From the NCBI RefSeq assembly GCF_006539165.1, contig NZ_BJMM01000050.1, positions 1 to 41,417 on the forward strand: a stretch of DNA of 41,417 nucleotides, read 5' to 3'. The notes beneath the pieces are model-generated. The model had not been told where the DNA came from. It ran no database searches and saw nothing but the letters and a program-made list of their open reading frames with translations. The DNA is from Streptomyces cacaoi. GTDB taxonomy: Bacteria; Actinomycetota; Actinomycetes; Streptomycetales; Streptomycetaceae. Shown piece after piece: positions 8,274 to 15,499 of this stretch (positions are counted from its first letter, which is position 1; each line of letters starts with the position of its first letter). Both the position numbers and the translations under genes were made by a program.

Positions 8274-9497
8274 TCATCGCTGCTGCTCCACCGCCGCGTC
8301 GAGGATCCCGGGCAGCGCCCGTACCAGCGCGTCCGTCTCCTTCTCACCGACGATCAGCGGCGGAGCGAGCCGGATGACGTCGGGTGCGACGGCGTTCAGC
8401 AGGAAGCCGGCGTCCTGGGCCGTCTGCTGGGCCCGGTCCGCGACCGGCTCGGTGAGCACGATACCGAGCAGCAGCCCCGCACCGCGGACCTGAGCGACGC
8501 ACGGGTGCCCGAGCGCGAGCACCGCCTCGCGCAGCCGCGCCCCGACGCGCTTGACGCGGTCGAGCAGCCCCTCGTTCTCCAGGGTCTCCAGCACGGCCAG
8601 CCCGGCGGCGCAGGAGACGGGGTTCCCGCCGAAGGTGGAGCCGTGCTGGCCGGGCGCGAGCAGCTCGGCGGCCTCGCCGAAGGCGAGGGTCGCGCCCAGC
8701 GGGAGCCCGCCGCCGAGCCCCTTGGCCAGGGTGATGACGTCCGGCTCCACGCCCTCGGCCTGGCAGGCGAACCAGTGCCCGGTCCGGCCGATGCCGGTCT
8801 GCACCTCGTCCAGGATCAGCAGCGCGCCGGCCGCCGAGGTGATCTCGCGGGCCGCGGCCAGATAGCCCTCCGGTGCGACGAGGACGCCCCGCTCGCCCTG
8901 GATGGGCTCCAGCAGGACGAAGGCCGTCTCCTCGGTGACGGCGGCACGCAGCGCCTCGACGTCGCCGTAGGGGACATGGGTGACCTCGCCCGGCAGCGGC
9001 GCGAACGGCTCCTGCTTGGCGGGCTGGCCGGTCAGCGCGAGGGCGCCCATGGTGCGGCCGTGGAAGCCGCCCTGCGCGGCGACCATACGGGTGCGGCCGG
9101 TGCGCCTGCCGAGCTTGAAGGCGGCCTCGTTGGCCTCGGCGCCGGAGTTGGAGAAGTAGACCCGGCCGGACCGGCCCGCGAGGTGCAGCAGCTTCTCGGC
9201 GAGCGCGACGGTCGGCTCGGCGGCGAAGAGGTTGGAGACGTGGCCGAGGGTGGCGATCTGCTCGGAGACGGCGCGGACCACGGCGGGGTGCGCGGTGCCG
9301 AGGGCGTTGACGGCGATACCGCCGAGGAAGTCCAGATACGCGTTGCCCTGCTCGTCCCACAGCGTCGCGCCCTCGCCCCGGACGAGCGGCAGCCGGGGCG
9401 GCCCGTAGGTGTTCATCAGGGCGCCGCGCGACCGGTCGGCGAGGCCCTGCTCCGGGGACGGGGCTCCGGTGGCGCTGCTCTCCTGGGTGCCGGTCAT
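8274..9497 (-). CDS. argD: Acetylornithine aminotransferase
   Basis: A 407-residue class-III PLP aminotransferase that converts N-acetylglutamate semialdehyde to N2-acetylornithine. The pyridoxal lysine is K259 in ITLAKGLGGG, preceded by LLILDEVQTGIGRTG (aspartate that contacts the PLP nitrogen) and by VYFSNSGAEANEAAFKL. GSTFGGNPVSCAAG is the usual late motif. The ATG at 9497 overlaps the argB stop in an ATGA arrangement, indicating translational coupling. It is followed by argR after 82 bp, the place where argF sits in some other actinobacterial arg clusters. Confidence 0.95.
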   Translation of the reverse strand: MTGTQESSATGAPSPEQGLADRSRGALMNTYGPPRLPLVRGEGATLWDEQGNAYLDFLGGIAVNALGTAHPAVVRAVSEQIATLGHVSNLFAAEPTVALAEKLLHLAGRSGRVYFSNSGAEANEAAFKLGRRTGRTRMVAAQGGFHGRTMGALALTGQPAKQEPFAPLPGEVTHVPYGDVEALRAAVTEETAFVLLEPIQGERGVLVAPEGYLAAAREITSAAGALLILDEVQTGIGRTGHWFACQAEGVEPDVITLAKGLGGGLPLGATLAFGEAAELLAPGQHGSTFGGNPVSCAAGLAVLETLENEGLLDRVKRVGARLREAVLALGHPCVAQVRGAGLLLGIVLTEPVADRAQQTAQDAGFLLNAVAPDVIRLAPPLIVGEKETDALVRALPGILDAAVEQQR

Positions 9498-10432
9498 GGC
9501 TGGTCCTTTGCTGTCCGGGGGTCGGGGACGGCGTCGGGCACGACCATGGTGCCGACGCCCTCGTCGGTGAAGATCTCCAGCAGGATCGCGTGCGGCACCC
9601 GCCCGTCGAGCACCCGCGCGGTGTGCACGCCGTTGCGCACGGCGTGCAGACAGCCCTCCATCTTGGGCACCATGCCGCTGGAGAGGTCGGGCAGCAGCTT
9701 CTCCAGCTGCTGCGCGGTCAGTTCGCTGATGACCTCGTCGCTGTCGGGCCAGTCCGCGTACAGCCCCTCGACGTCGGTGAGGACGATCAGCGTCTCGGCG
9801 CCCAGCCCGGCGGCGACGGCGGCGGCGGCCGTGTCGGCGTTGACGTTGTAGATGCCGCCCTCGGTCTGCCCCTCGTCGCCGTCGACGCTGTGCGCGATGG
9901 AGGAGATCACCGGGATCCGGCCGTCGTCGAGCAGCGCCTCTATCGCGCCGGTGTCGACGGCGGCGACCTCGCCGACCCGCCCGAGGTCGACGCGTTCGCC
10001 GTCGATGTCGGCGTAGTGCTTGGTGGCCGCCATGATCCGGGCGTCCTCGCCGGTCAGCCCGACGGCGAGGGGGCCGTGCCGGTTGAGCAGACCCACCAGC
10101 TCGCGCTGCACCTGCCCGGCCAGCACCATGCGCACCACGTCCATCGTCTCGGGTGTGGTGACGCGCAGCCCGGCGCGGAACTCCGACTCCAGGCCGAGCC
10201 GGTCGAGTTGGCGGCTGATCTGCGGCCCGCCGCCGTGCACGACGACGGGGCGCAGCCCGGCGTGCCGCAGGAAGACGACGTCCTGCGCGAAGGCGGCCTT
10301 CAGCTCCTCGTCGACCATGGCGTTGCCGCCGAACTTGATGACGACGGTCCTGCCGTGGTGCCGGGTCAGCCACGGCAGGGCCTCGATGAGCGTCCTCGCC
10401 TTGGGCAGCGCGGTGTGCTTGCGGGCGCTCAT
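9494..10432 (-). CDS. argB: Acetylglutamate kinase
   Basis: A 312-residue amino-acid kinase that phosphorylates N-acetylglutamate, usually the arginine feedback-inhibited step. Motifs: VVIKFGGNAM near residue 31 (ATP site), VVVHGGGPQI near residue 63 and the C-terminal EGCLHAVRNGVHTARVLDGR. The N-terminal helix before the kinase core (HTALPKARTLIEALPWL) is the type found in arginine-sensitive hexameric enzymes. Start and stop overlap argJ and argD by 4 bp each (ATGA), so argJ-argB-argD are translationally coupled. Confidence 0.96.
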   Translation of the reverse strand: MSARKHTALPKARTLIEALPWLTRHHGRTVVIKFGGNAMVDEELKAAFAQDVVFLRHAGLRPVVVHGGGPQISRQLDRLGLESEFRAGLRVTTPETMDVVRMVLAGQVQRELVGLLNRHGPLAVGLTGEDARIMAATKHYADIDGERVDLGRVGEVAAVDTGAIEALLDDGRIPVISSIAHSVDGDEGQTEGGIYNVNADTAAAAVAAGLGAETLIVLTDVEGLYADWPDSDEVISELTAQQLEKLLPDLSSGMVPKMEGCLHAVRNGVHTARVLDGRVPHAILLEIFTDEGVGTMVVPDAVPDPRTAKDQP

Positions 10433-11589
10433 GAGGAGTACGCGCTGTTCTCGTGGACGTAGTCGGCCGTCAGATCGTTGGTCCAGATGACGGCGGACTC
10501 CGTGCCGGCGGACAGATCGGCGGTGATACGGACCTCGCGGAAGCGCATGTCGACCTTGTCGCGGTCCTCGCCGACGGCGCCGCCCCGGCAGACCTGGACG
10601 CCGTTGATGGACACGTTCAGCTGGTCGGGCTCGAAGGCCGCCGAGGTGGTGCCGATGGCGGAGAGCACCCGGCCCCAGTTCGGATCCTCGCCGTGCACGG
10701 CGCACTTGAGCAGGTTGTTGCGGGCGATGGAGCGCCCGACCTCCTCGGCGTCCGCCTCGCTGGCAGCGCCGACGACCTCGACGCGGATGTCCTTGGAGGC
10801 GCCCTCGGCGTCCCGCACGATCTGCCGGCCCAGGTCGTCGCAGACGGCGCGGACGGCCTCGGCGAACTCCGCGGCGTCCGGCACGACACCGCTCGCGCCC
10901 GAGCCGAGGAGCAGCACCGTGTCGTTGGTGGACAGGCAGCCGTCCGAGTCGATGCGCTCGAAGGTGGTGCGGGTCGCCGAGCGCAGCGCCTCGTCCAGCG
11001 CGGGCGAGGCCAGATCGGCGTCCGTGGTGAGGACGACGAGCATGGTGGCCAGGCTCGGCGCGAGCATCCCGGCGCCCTTGGCCATCCCGCCGACCGTCCA
11101 GCCGGCCGGGCTCTCCACGACGGCCGTCTTGTGCACCGTGTCCGTCGTCTTGATCGCGATGGCGGCCTTTTCCCCGCCGTGCGCGGACAGCGCCCCGGCC
11201 GCCGTGCCGACGCCGCTCAGCACCGCCTCCATCGGCAGCCGCTCACCGATCAGACCGGTGGAGGCGACGGCGATCTCGCCCGCGCTGTGCCCGTCGCCGA
11301 GCACCTCCGCGGCCTTCTCGGCCGTGGCGTGCGTGTCCTGGAAGCCGGGCGCGCCCGTGCAGGCGTTCGCGCCACCGGAGTTGAGGACGACGGCGGACAC
11401 CCGCCCGCCCTTGAGCACCTGCTGGGACCACAGCACCGGCGCCGCCTTGACGCGGTTGGCCGTGAACACGCCGGCCGCCGCGCGGTTCGGCCCGTTGTTG
11501 ACCACCAGCGCCAGATCGGCGCCTCCGTTCTCCTTGATCCCGGCGGCGATCCCGGCCGCCGTGAACCCCTTGGCCGCTGTCACGCTCAC
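10429..11589 (-). CDS. argJ: Bifunctional ornithine acetyltransferase/N-acetylglutamate synthase
   Basis: A 386-residue N-terminal-nucleophile enzyme that transfers the acetyl group from N-acetylornithine to glutamate, recycling acetyl. It matures by self-cleavage before T182 in the motif SLATML-VVLTTDA, giving two chains. GGMAKGAGM precedes the cleavage site. The GTG at 11589 is chosen because MSVTAAKGFTAAGI matches the family N-terminus and has GGAGAG at good spacing; an upstream frame extends 12 codons without support. The stop overlaps the argB start (ATGA). A 127-bp gap to argC contains small GTCGTCGCT-like repeats. Confidence 0.95.
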   Translation of the reverse strand: MSVTAAKGFTAAGIAAGIKENGGADLALVVNNGPNRAAAGVFTANRVKAAPVLWSQQVLKGGRVSAVVLNSGGANACTGAPGFQDTHATAEKAAEVLGDGHSAGEIAVASTGLIGERLPMEAVLSGVGTAAGALSAHGGEKAAIAIKTTDTVHKTAVVESPAGWTVGGMAKGAGMLAPSLATMLVVLTTDADLASPALDEALRSATRTTFERIDSDGCLSTNDTVLLLGSGASGVVPDAAEFAEAVRAVCDDLGRQIVRDAEGASKDIRVEVVGAASEADAEEVGRSIARNNLLKCAVHGEDPNWGRVLSAIGTTSAAFEPDQLNVSINGVQVCRGGAVGEDRDKVDMRFREVRITADLSAGTESAVIWTNDLTADYVHENSAYSS

Positions 11590-11716
11590 TGCGTCTCTCC
11601 CCTCGCCGCGCCCCGCCCGCGGCATCCGTCCCGGTGGGCCGCGCCGGTGGCCGGCACGGCTGTCGTCGCTGTCGTCGCTTGCGTCGCTGCTCCGCGCGCC
11701 GCCGGCCGTGTCCGGC

Positions 11717-12745
11717 TCACGGCGCGACCCCGACCGCCGGCAGGCCCCGCACCTCGTCCAGGCCGAGCGCGAGGTTCATGCTCTGCACGGCGCCGCCGGC
11801 CGTGCCCTTGGTCAGGTTGTCGATCGCGCCGACGACGACGATCCGGCCGGCGTCGGCGTCGTACGCCATCTGGAGATGCACGCCGTTGGCCCCCTGCACC
11901 GAGGCGGTGGCGGGCCACTGGCCCTCGGGCAGCACGGTGACGAACGGCTCGTCCTGGTACGCCTTCTCGTAGGCGGCCCGGAGCTGTTCGCCCGTCGTGC
12001 CGGGCGCCGCGCCGGCCGTGCAGGTGGCGAGGATGCCCCGGGACATCGGCGCGAGCACCGGGGTGAACGACACGCTCACGCGCTCGCCGGCGACGGCCGT
12101 CAGGTTCTGCACCATCTCCGGCGTGTGCCGGTGCGTCCCGCCGACGCCGTACGGGCTCATCGAGCCCATGACCTCGCTGCCCAGCAGGTGCGGCTTGAGC
12201 GCCTTGCCCGCCCCCGAGGTGCCGGTGGTGGCGACGACGACGGCCTCCGGCAGGGCCAGCCCGGCCGCGTACGCGGGGGCCAGCGCGAGGGAGACGGCGG
12301 TGGGGAAGCAGCCGGGCACGGCGACCCGCCGGGTGCCGCGCAACGCCGCGCGGGCGCCGGGGAGCTCGGGCAGCCCGTAGGGCCACGTCCCGGCGTGCGG
12401 GGTGCCGTACCAGCGCTCCCAGGCCGCCGCGTCGGCGAGCCGGAAGTCGGCGCCACAGTCGATGACGAGCACCTCCTCGCCGAGCGCCTCCGCCACCGCG
12501 GCCGACTGCCCGTGCGGCAGGGCGAGGAAGACGACGTCGTGGCCGCGGAGGACCTCGGGTGTGGTCTCCTCCAGCACGCGGTCCGCGTACGGGGCGAGGT
12601 GCGGCTGGAGCGCCCCCAGGCGCTGCCCGGCGTGGGAGTGCCCCGTCACGGCACCGACCTCGACATCCGGATGTCCGCTCAGCAGCCGCAGCAGCTCACC
12701 CCCCGCGTAACCGCTCGCGCCCGCCACCGCTGCTCGCACCGTCAT
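11717..12745 (-). CDS. argC: N-acetyl-gamma-glutamyl-phosphate reductase
   Basis: NADPH-dependent reduction of N-acetylglutamyl phosphate to the semialdehyde. The 342-residue protein has a Rossmann start AGASGYAGGELLRLL, the catalytic cysteine C146 in VPGCFPTA, and HRHTPEM in the substrate domain. The ATG has a near-perfect AAGGAGGT 5 nt upstream. It is first in argCJBDR; the operon promoter lies 24 bp upstream and carries a putative ARG box. Confidence 0.97.
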   Translation of the reverse strand: MTVRAAVAGASGYAGGELLRLLSGHPDVEVGAVTGHSHAGQRLGALQPHLAPYADRVLEETTPEVLRGHDVVFLALPHGQSAAVAEALGEEVLVIDCGADFRLADAAAWERWYGTPHAGTWPYGLPELPGARAALRGTRRVAVPGCFPTAVSLALAPAYAAGLALPEAVVVATTGTSGAGKALKPHLLGSEVMGSMSPYGVGGTHRHTPEMVQNLTAVAGERVSVSFTPVLAPMSRGILATCTAGAAPGTTGEQLRAAYEKAYQDEPFVTVLPEGQWPATASVQGANGVHLQMAYDADAGRIVVVGAIDNLTKGTAGGAVQSMNLALGLDEVRGLPAVGVAP

Positions 12746-12768
12746 GGGACCTCCTTCGTGGAGGTATG

Positions 12769-12797
12769 ACTATACGTATCGCCGAAGTTTTATGCAA
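12769..12797 (-). promoter_or_regulatory. argC operon promoter with putative ARG box
   Basis: On the minus strand TTGCAT (12792-12797) and TATAGT (12769-12774) are 17 bp apart. The -35 overlaps TTGCATAAAACTT, an AT-rich TGCATA half-site of the ARG-box type, and a second AT-rich stretch TACGTATAGTCATAC covers the -10. Both stand out against the GC-rich background. ArgR repression is inferred from the sites and from argR being in the operon. Confidence 0.7.
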
Positions 12798-12925
12798 TGG
12801 GCATGTTCCGGACAGTCGAACAGGCAGCCGGACCCGTCGACCCGCCCCCGGGGCCGCACGCCGCACACTCCGGCGAACCCGCGGCTCGACGCACGGCCGC
12901 CCCGGTGCGGCCGGGACCCTCGGGC

Positions 12926-12960
12926 TTGCCGTCCCACGTCGTAACAACTAGAGTTACGAC
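12926..12960 (+). promoter_or_regulatory. Promoter and operator of the Rrf2 regulator gene
   Basis: TTGCCG (12926-12931), 17-bp spacer, TAGAGT (12949-12954). A perfect 8-bp inverted repeat GTCGTAAC-N7-GTTACGAC (12938-12945 and 12953-12960) straddles the -10 box. Its core, GTAACAAC followed by GTTAC, recurs at the SDR promoter (13533-13549) with the same geometry. This is a probable autoregulatory operator. Confidence 0.75.
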
Positions 12961-12993
12961 CATTGCCGAGGAACGAGGGAGGTGGAGTCCGGC

Positions 12994-13425
12994 ATGAGTG
13001 CCAACAGTCGGCTGACCATCGCGGCGCACGCGCTGACCTGGATCGGGCTGTACCAGCGGCGCGGCCACGAGGTCGCCACCTCCGAGCAGATCGCGGCGAG
13101 CGTCAACACCAACCCGGTGGTGATCCGCCGCCTGCTGGCCGAGCTGCGCAAGGCCGGCCTGGCCGAGTCACGGCGGGGCGCGGGGGCGGGCTGGATGCTC
13201 GCCCGGGACCTGGCGGCGATCACCCTGCTCGACGTCTACCAGGCGATCGAACCGGGGCCGGTCTTCGCCCTGCACCGCGCGACACCGAACCCCGAGTGCG
13301 TCGTCGGCCACGGCATCGGCCCGGCGATGACCGCCGTGTACGACGGGGTGGAGGCCGCCCTGCGCGCGGAGCTGGCCGGGACCACGTTGGAGGACGTGCT
13401 GCGCGACATCCTCAAGGCCGCCTGA
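12994..13425 (+). CDS. Rrf2-family transcriptional regulator
   Basis: A 143-residue winged-helix regulator of the Rrf2 family. N-terminal SRLTIAAHALTWIGLY leads to the recognition region TSEQIAASVNTNPVVIRRLLAEL and the wing LAESRRGAGAGW. The mid-region has one cysteine (PNPECVVGHGIG), not the three-cysteine cluster used by IscR/NsrR types to hold an Fe-S cluster, so it resembles the YwnA-like branch lacking a cluster. The ATG at 12994 is preferred to GTG at 12982 because GGAGG TGGAG lies just upstream. It probably represses itself and the downstream SDR gene through matching operators. Effector unknown. Confidence 0.88.
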   Translation: MSANSRLTIAAHALTWIGLYQRRGHEVATSEQIAASVNTNPVVIRRLLAELRKAGLAESRRGAGAGWMLARDLAAITLLDVYQAIEPGPVFALHRATPNPECVVGHGIGPAMTAVYDGVEAALRAELAGTTLEDVLRDILKAA

Positions 13426-13426
13426 A

Positions 13427-13456
13427 CCGGGGCGCGTCGTACGCCACCCGCCCCGG
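13427..13456 (+). terminator. Terminator after the Rrf2 gene
   Basis: CCGGGGCG (13427-13434) pairs perfectly with CGCCCCGG (13449-13456) over a 14-nt loop, starting 1 bp after the stop codon. Confidence 0.5.
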
Positions 13457-13488
13457 GGCACGCTGAAAGCCGCCCGCCTCGGACCGTC

Positions 13489-13513
13489 GGCCTTCTCCCG
13501 TCGGAGAAAGGCC
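13489..13513 (+). terminator. Second hairpin between the Rrf2 and SDR genes
   Basis: GGCCTTCTCC (13489-13498), loop cgtc, and GGAGAAAGGCC (13503-13513) form a 10-bp stem with one bulged A. It ends 4 bp before the -35 box of the SDR promoter, insulating it from read-through. Confidence 0.45.
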
Positions 13514-13517
13514 GCTC

Positions 13518-13549
13518 TTCGACGCCCTCAATGTAACAACAATGGTTAC
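13518..13549 (+). promoter_or_regulatory. Promoter and Rrf2-type operator of the SDR gene
   Basis: TTCGAC (13518-13523), 17-bp spacer, AATGGT (13541-13546). The inverted repeat GTAAC-N7-GTTAC (13533-13549) is the same 5-7-5 element as at the Rrf2 promoter, and in both cases GTAACAAC ends exactly at the left edge of the -10 box. Confidence 0.7.
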
Positions 13550-13571
13550 CTCAAGAATCGGAGAATCTCTC

Positions 13572-14324
13572 ATGGGACAGCTGGACGACAAGATCGCCCT
13601 CGTCACCGGCGCCTCCAGCGGCATCGGCCTGGCGATCGCCCGCCGTTTCGCCGCCGAGGGCGCGACCGTCCACCTCACCGGCCGCCGCAAGGCCGAACTG
13701 GACGCCGCCGCCGCGCAGATCGGCCCCCGCGGCATCGCCGTACCGGGCGACACCTCGGACCTCGACGACCTCGACCGGCTCTTCGCCGGGATCGCGGACC
13801 GCGGCGGCCGTCTGGACGTCGTGGTGGCCAACGCCGGTGTCGCGGACTACGCCCCGCTCGGTGCGGTCACCGAGGAGGAGTACGACCACATGACCTCGAT
13901 CAACCTCAAGGGCACGGTCTTCACCGTGCAGAAGGCGCTGCCGCTGCTGGCGGCCGGCGCCTCGGTGATACTCCTCTCCTCCAGCTCGGCCCTGCGGGCC
14001 ACCCCGGGCCTGAGCGTCTACGCCGCCACCAAGGCCGCGATCCGCAGCCTCGCCCGCACCTGGGCCGCCGAGCTGGCCGGCCGGGGGATCCGCGTCAACG
14101 CCCTCACCCCCGGCCCCGTCGGGACCCCGGGACTGGAGGACCTCTTCGCCACCTTCCCGGACGACGAACGGCCCACCACGGCCGACCCCGCCTCACTGAC
14201 CCCGCTCGGTCGCGCCGGCCACCCCGACGAGATCGCCGCCAGTGCCCTCTACCTGGCCGGCGGCCAGAGCACGTTCACCACCGGCGCCGAACTGTTCGTG
14301 GACGGCGGCGTCACTCAGCTCTGA
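13572..14324 (+). CDS. Short-chain dehydrogenase/reductase (SDR)
   Basis: A 250-residue classical SDR, NAD(P)H-dependent. The cofactor motif TGASSGIG is at residues 12-19, ANAG at 86-89, the catalytic serine in LLSSSSA near 137 and YAATK with Y150 and K154. The C-terminus FTTGAELFVDGG is typical. TGRRK after the second strand suggests NADPH preference. The substrate is not deducible. The ATG at 13572 is used; an earlier in-frame ATG at 13542 lies inside the operator and promoter. A GGAG is 9 nt upstream. It is the likely target of the Rrf2 regulator, and it ends in an unusually strong terminator. Confidence 0.9.
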   Translation: MGQLDDKIALVTGASSGIGLAIARRFAAEGATVHLTGRRKAELDAAAAQIGPRGIAVPGDTSDLDDLDRLFAGIADRGGRLDVVVANAGVADYAPLGAVTEEEYDHMTSINLKGTVFTVQKALPLLAAGASVILLSSSSALRATPGLSVYAATKAAIRSLARTWAAELAGRGIRVNALTPGPVGTPGLEDLFATFPDDERPTTADPASLTPLGRAGHPDEIAASALYLAGGQSTFTTGAELFVDGGVTQL

Positions 14325-14334
14325 GGCGCCCCTC

Positions 14335-14409
14335 ACCGGCCGCCGCCGACGTGCCCGGGCGGTCCGCCGGGGCGGCCTGCCCCGGCGGACCCGTCGGGCG
14401 GCGGCCGGT
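14335..14409 (+). terminator. Large nested inverted repeat after the SDR gene
   Basis: An inner perfect 13-bp stem (14361-14373 with 14379-14391, 5-nt loop) sits inside an outer stem of 13 bp (14335-14347 with 14397-14409) plus 4 bp (14348-14351 with 14392-14395), interrupted by one bulged G. It begins 10 bp past the stop codon. Confidence 0.7.
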
Positions 14410-14577
14410 TCCGCCTCTCCCACCGCGGGGTGCGGAGCGGCCGGGCGCGCGCGGGCGACGGCCCCGGCCCCGCCCTGGCCACAGGCCGCCCGGGCCCGGC
14501 CGGAGGAGGGTGGGACACCGGCCGGTGCAAGGGCGCCGTGTGCGGAAAATCCCTCGTCGGGCCGTGGCCGGAGCGCG

Positions 14578-14583
14578 GATACT
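14578..14583 (+). promoter_or_regulatory. Leaderless -10 box of the methyltransferase gene
   Basis: GATACT lies 7 nt before the ATG at 14591. The -35 is not clear. No ribosome site at useful spacing is present, which fits a leaderless transcript. Confidence 0.45.
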
Positions 14584-14590
14584 CGCCGGC

Positions 14591-15289
14591 ATGCTGGACT
14601 TCACCGATTTCGACACCCGCGGCTACCGCACCGTCAACGTCCCCACGGGCTACGGCCGTTGGGTACGCACCTACGAGGACACCGTCGAGGACACGATGGA
14701 CCTCGCGCTGCTCGACCGCCTGACCGTCCCCGCCTGGGACTCCGTACGCCGCGCCGCCGATCTGGGCTGCGGCACCGGCCGCACCGGCGCCTGGCTGCGC
14801 GCCCGTGGGGTGGCGGCCGTCGACGGCGTGGATCTGACGCCCGAGATGCTGGCGGTGGCCCGGGGCAAGGGCGCGCACCGGCGCCTCGTGCACGGCGACG
14901 TCCGCACGACGCCGCTGGACACCGGCGCCTACGACCTGGTGATCGCCTCGCTCATCGACGAACACCTCCCCGAGCTGCGCCCGTTCTACGACGAGGCGTG
15001 GCGGCTGGCGGCGCCCGGCGCCCACTGCGTCCTCGTCGCCTTCCACCCGCACTTCATCATGGCCTCGGGCATGCCGACGCACTTCACCGACGAGGACGGC
15101 GAGGACATCGCCATCAGCACCCACATCCACCTGCTGAGCGACCACGTCTCGGCGGCACTCGGCGCCGGCTGGCAGCTGGCGGAGATGCGCGAGGGCGTCG
15201 TCGACGCGGACTGGCTGACGGTCAAGCCGAAGTGGGAGAGGTTCCGCAACCACCCGGTGTCAGCGGCGCTGGTGTGGCGCAAGGCGTGA
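14591..15289 (+). CDS. SAM-dependent methyltransferase, class I
   Basis: A 232-residue protein with the Rossmann methyltransferase core: motif I AADLGCGTGRTGAWL near residues 54-68, the acidic end of strand 2 in VDGVDLTPEMLAVA, and motif IV YDLVIASLIDEHL. LVAFHPHFIMASGMPTHF in the distal half is common in actinobacterial small-molecule methyltransferases. The acceptor is unknown. The ATG at 14591 follows a -10 box by 7 nt, and the protein then begins MLDFTDFDTRGYRTVN like its relatives; the long open frame upstream overlaps the terminator of the SDR gene and is not coding. Confidence 0.85.
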   Translation: MLDFTDFDTRGYRTVNVPTGYGRWVRTYEDTVEDTMDLALLDRLTVPAWDSVRRAADLGCGTGRTGAWLRARGVAAVDGVDLTPEMLAVARGKGAHRRLVHGDVRTTPLDTGAYDLVIASLIDEHLPELRPFYDEAWRLAAPGAHCVLVAFHPHFIMASGMPTHFTDEDGEDIAISTHIHLLSDHVSAALGAGWQLAEMREGVVDADWLTVKPKWERFRNHPVSAALVWRKA

Positions 15290-15307
15290 CGGCCGATCCG
15301 CGAGGCC

Positions 15308-15330
15308 CCCGCGGACGACGCCCCCGCGGG
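15308..15330 (+). terminator. Weak terminator-like hairpin after the methyltransferase
   Basis: CCCGCGG (15308-15314) and CCGCGGG (15324-15330) form a 7-bp stem with a 9-nt loop, about 20 bp after the stop. Confidence 0.35.
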
Positions 15331-15353
15331 CGCGGACCGGCCGGAGAGCGGGC

Positions 15354-15384
15354 TTGCGTTGGAGAGCGCTCCAACTCCTAGCGT
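15354..15384 (+). promoter_or_regulatory. MerR-type promoter of the aldo/keto reductase gene
   Basis: TTGCGT (15354-15359) and TAGCGT (15379-15384) are separated by 19 bp, 2 bp longer than optimal. A perfect 7-4-7 inverted repeat GTTGGAG-AGCG-CTCCAAC (15358-15375) fills the spacer. Long spacer plus central dyad is the hallmark of promoters activated by MerR-family regulators through DNA distortion. No MerR gene is in the window. The 5-prime leader would be about 110 nt. Confidence 0.7.
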
Positions 15385-15499
15385 CCCAGGGGTCGCAGGG
15401 CCGGTCCCGCTCGCACCCCGAGGGCACGGGTGGCGCCCGGCCGTACCCGTATCAGGGGCCGCCGCCCGGCCGCGCCCCGTACCGCCTGGAGGCACATCG

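Noticed and set aside
12749..12765. Hairpin ACCTCC-loop-GGAGGT that would hide the argC ribosome site
   Set aside because: The -10 box (12769-12774) places the transcription start near 12762, inside the left arm, so the RNA would lack most of the hairpin.
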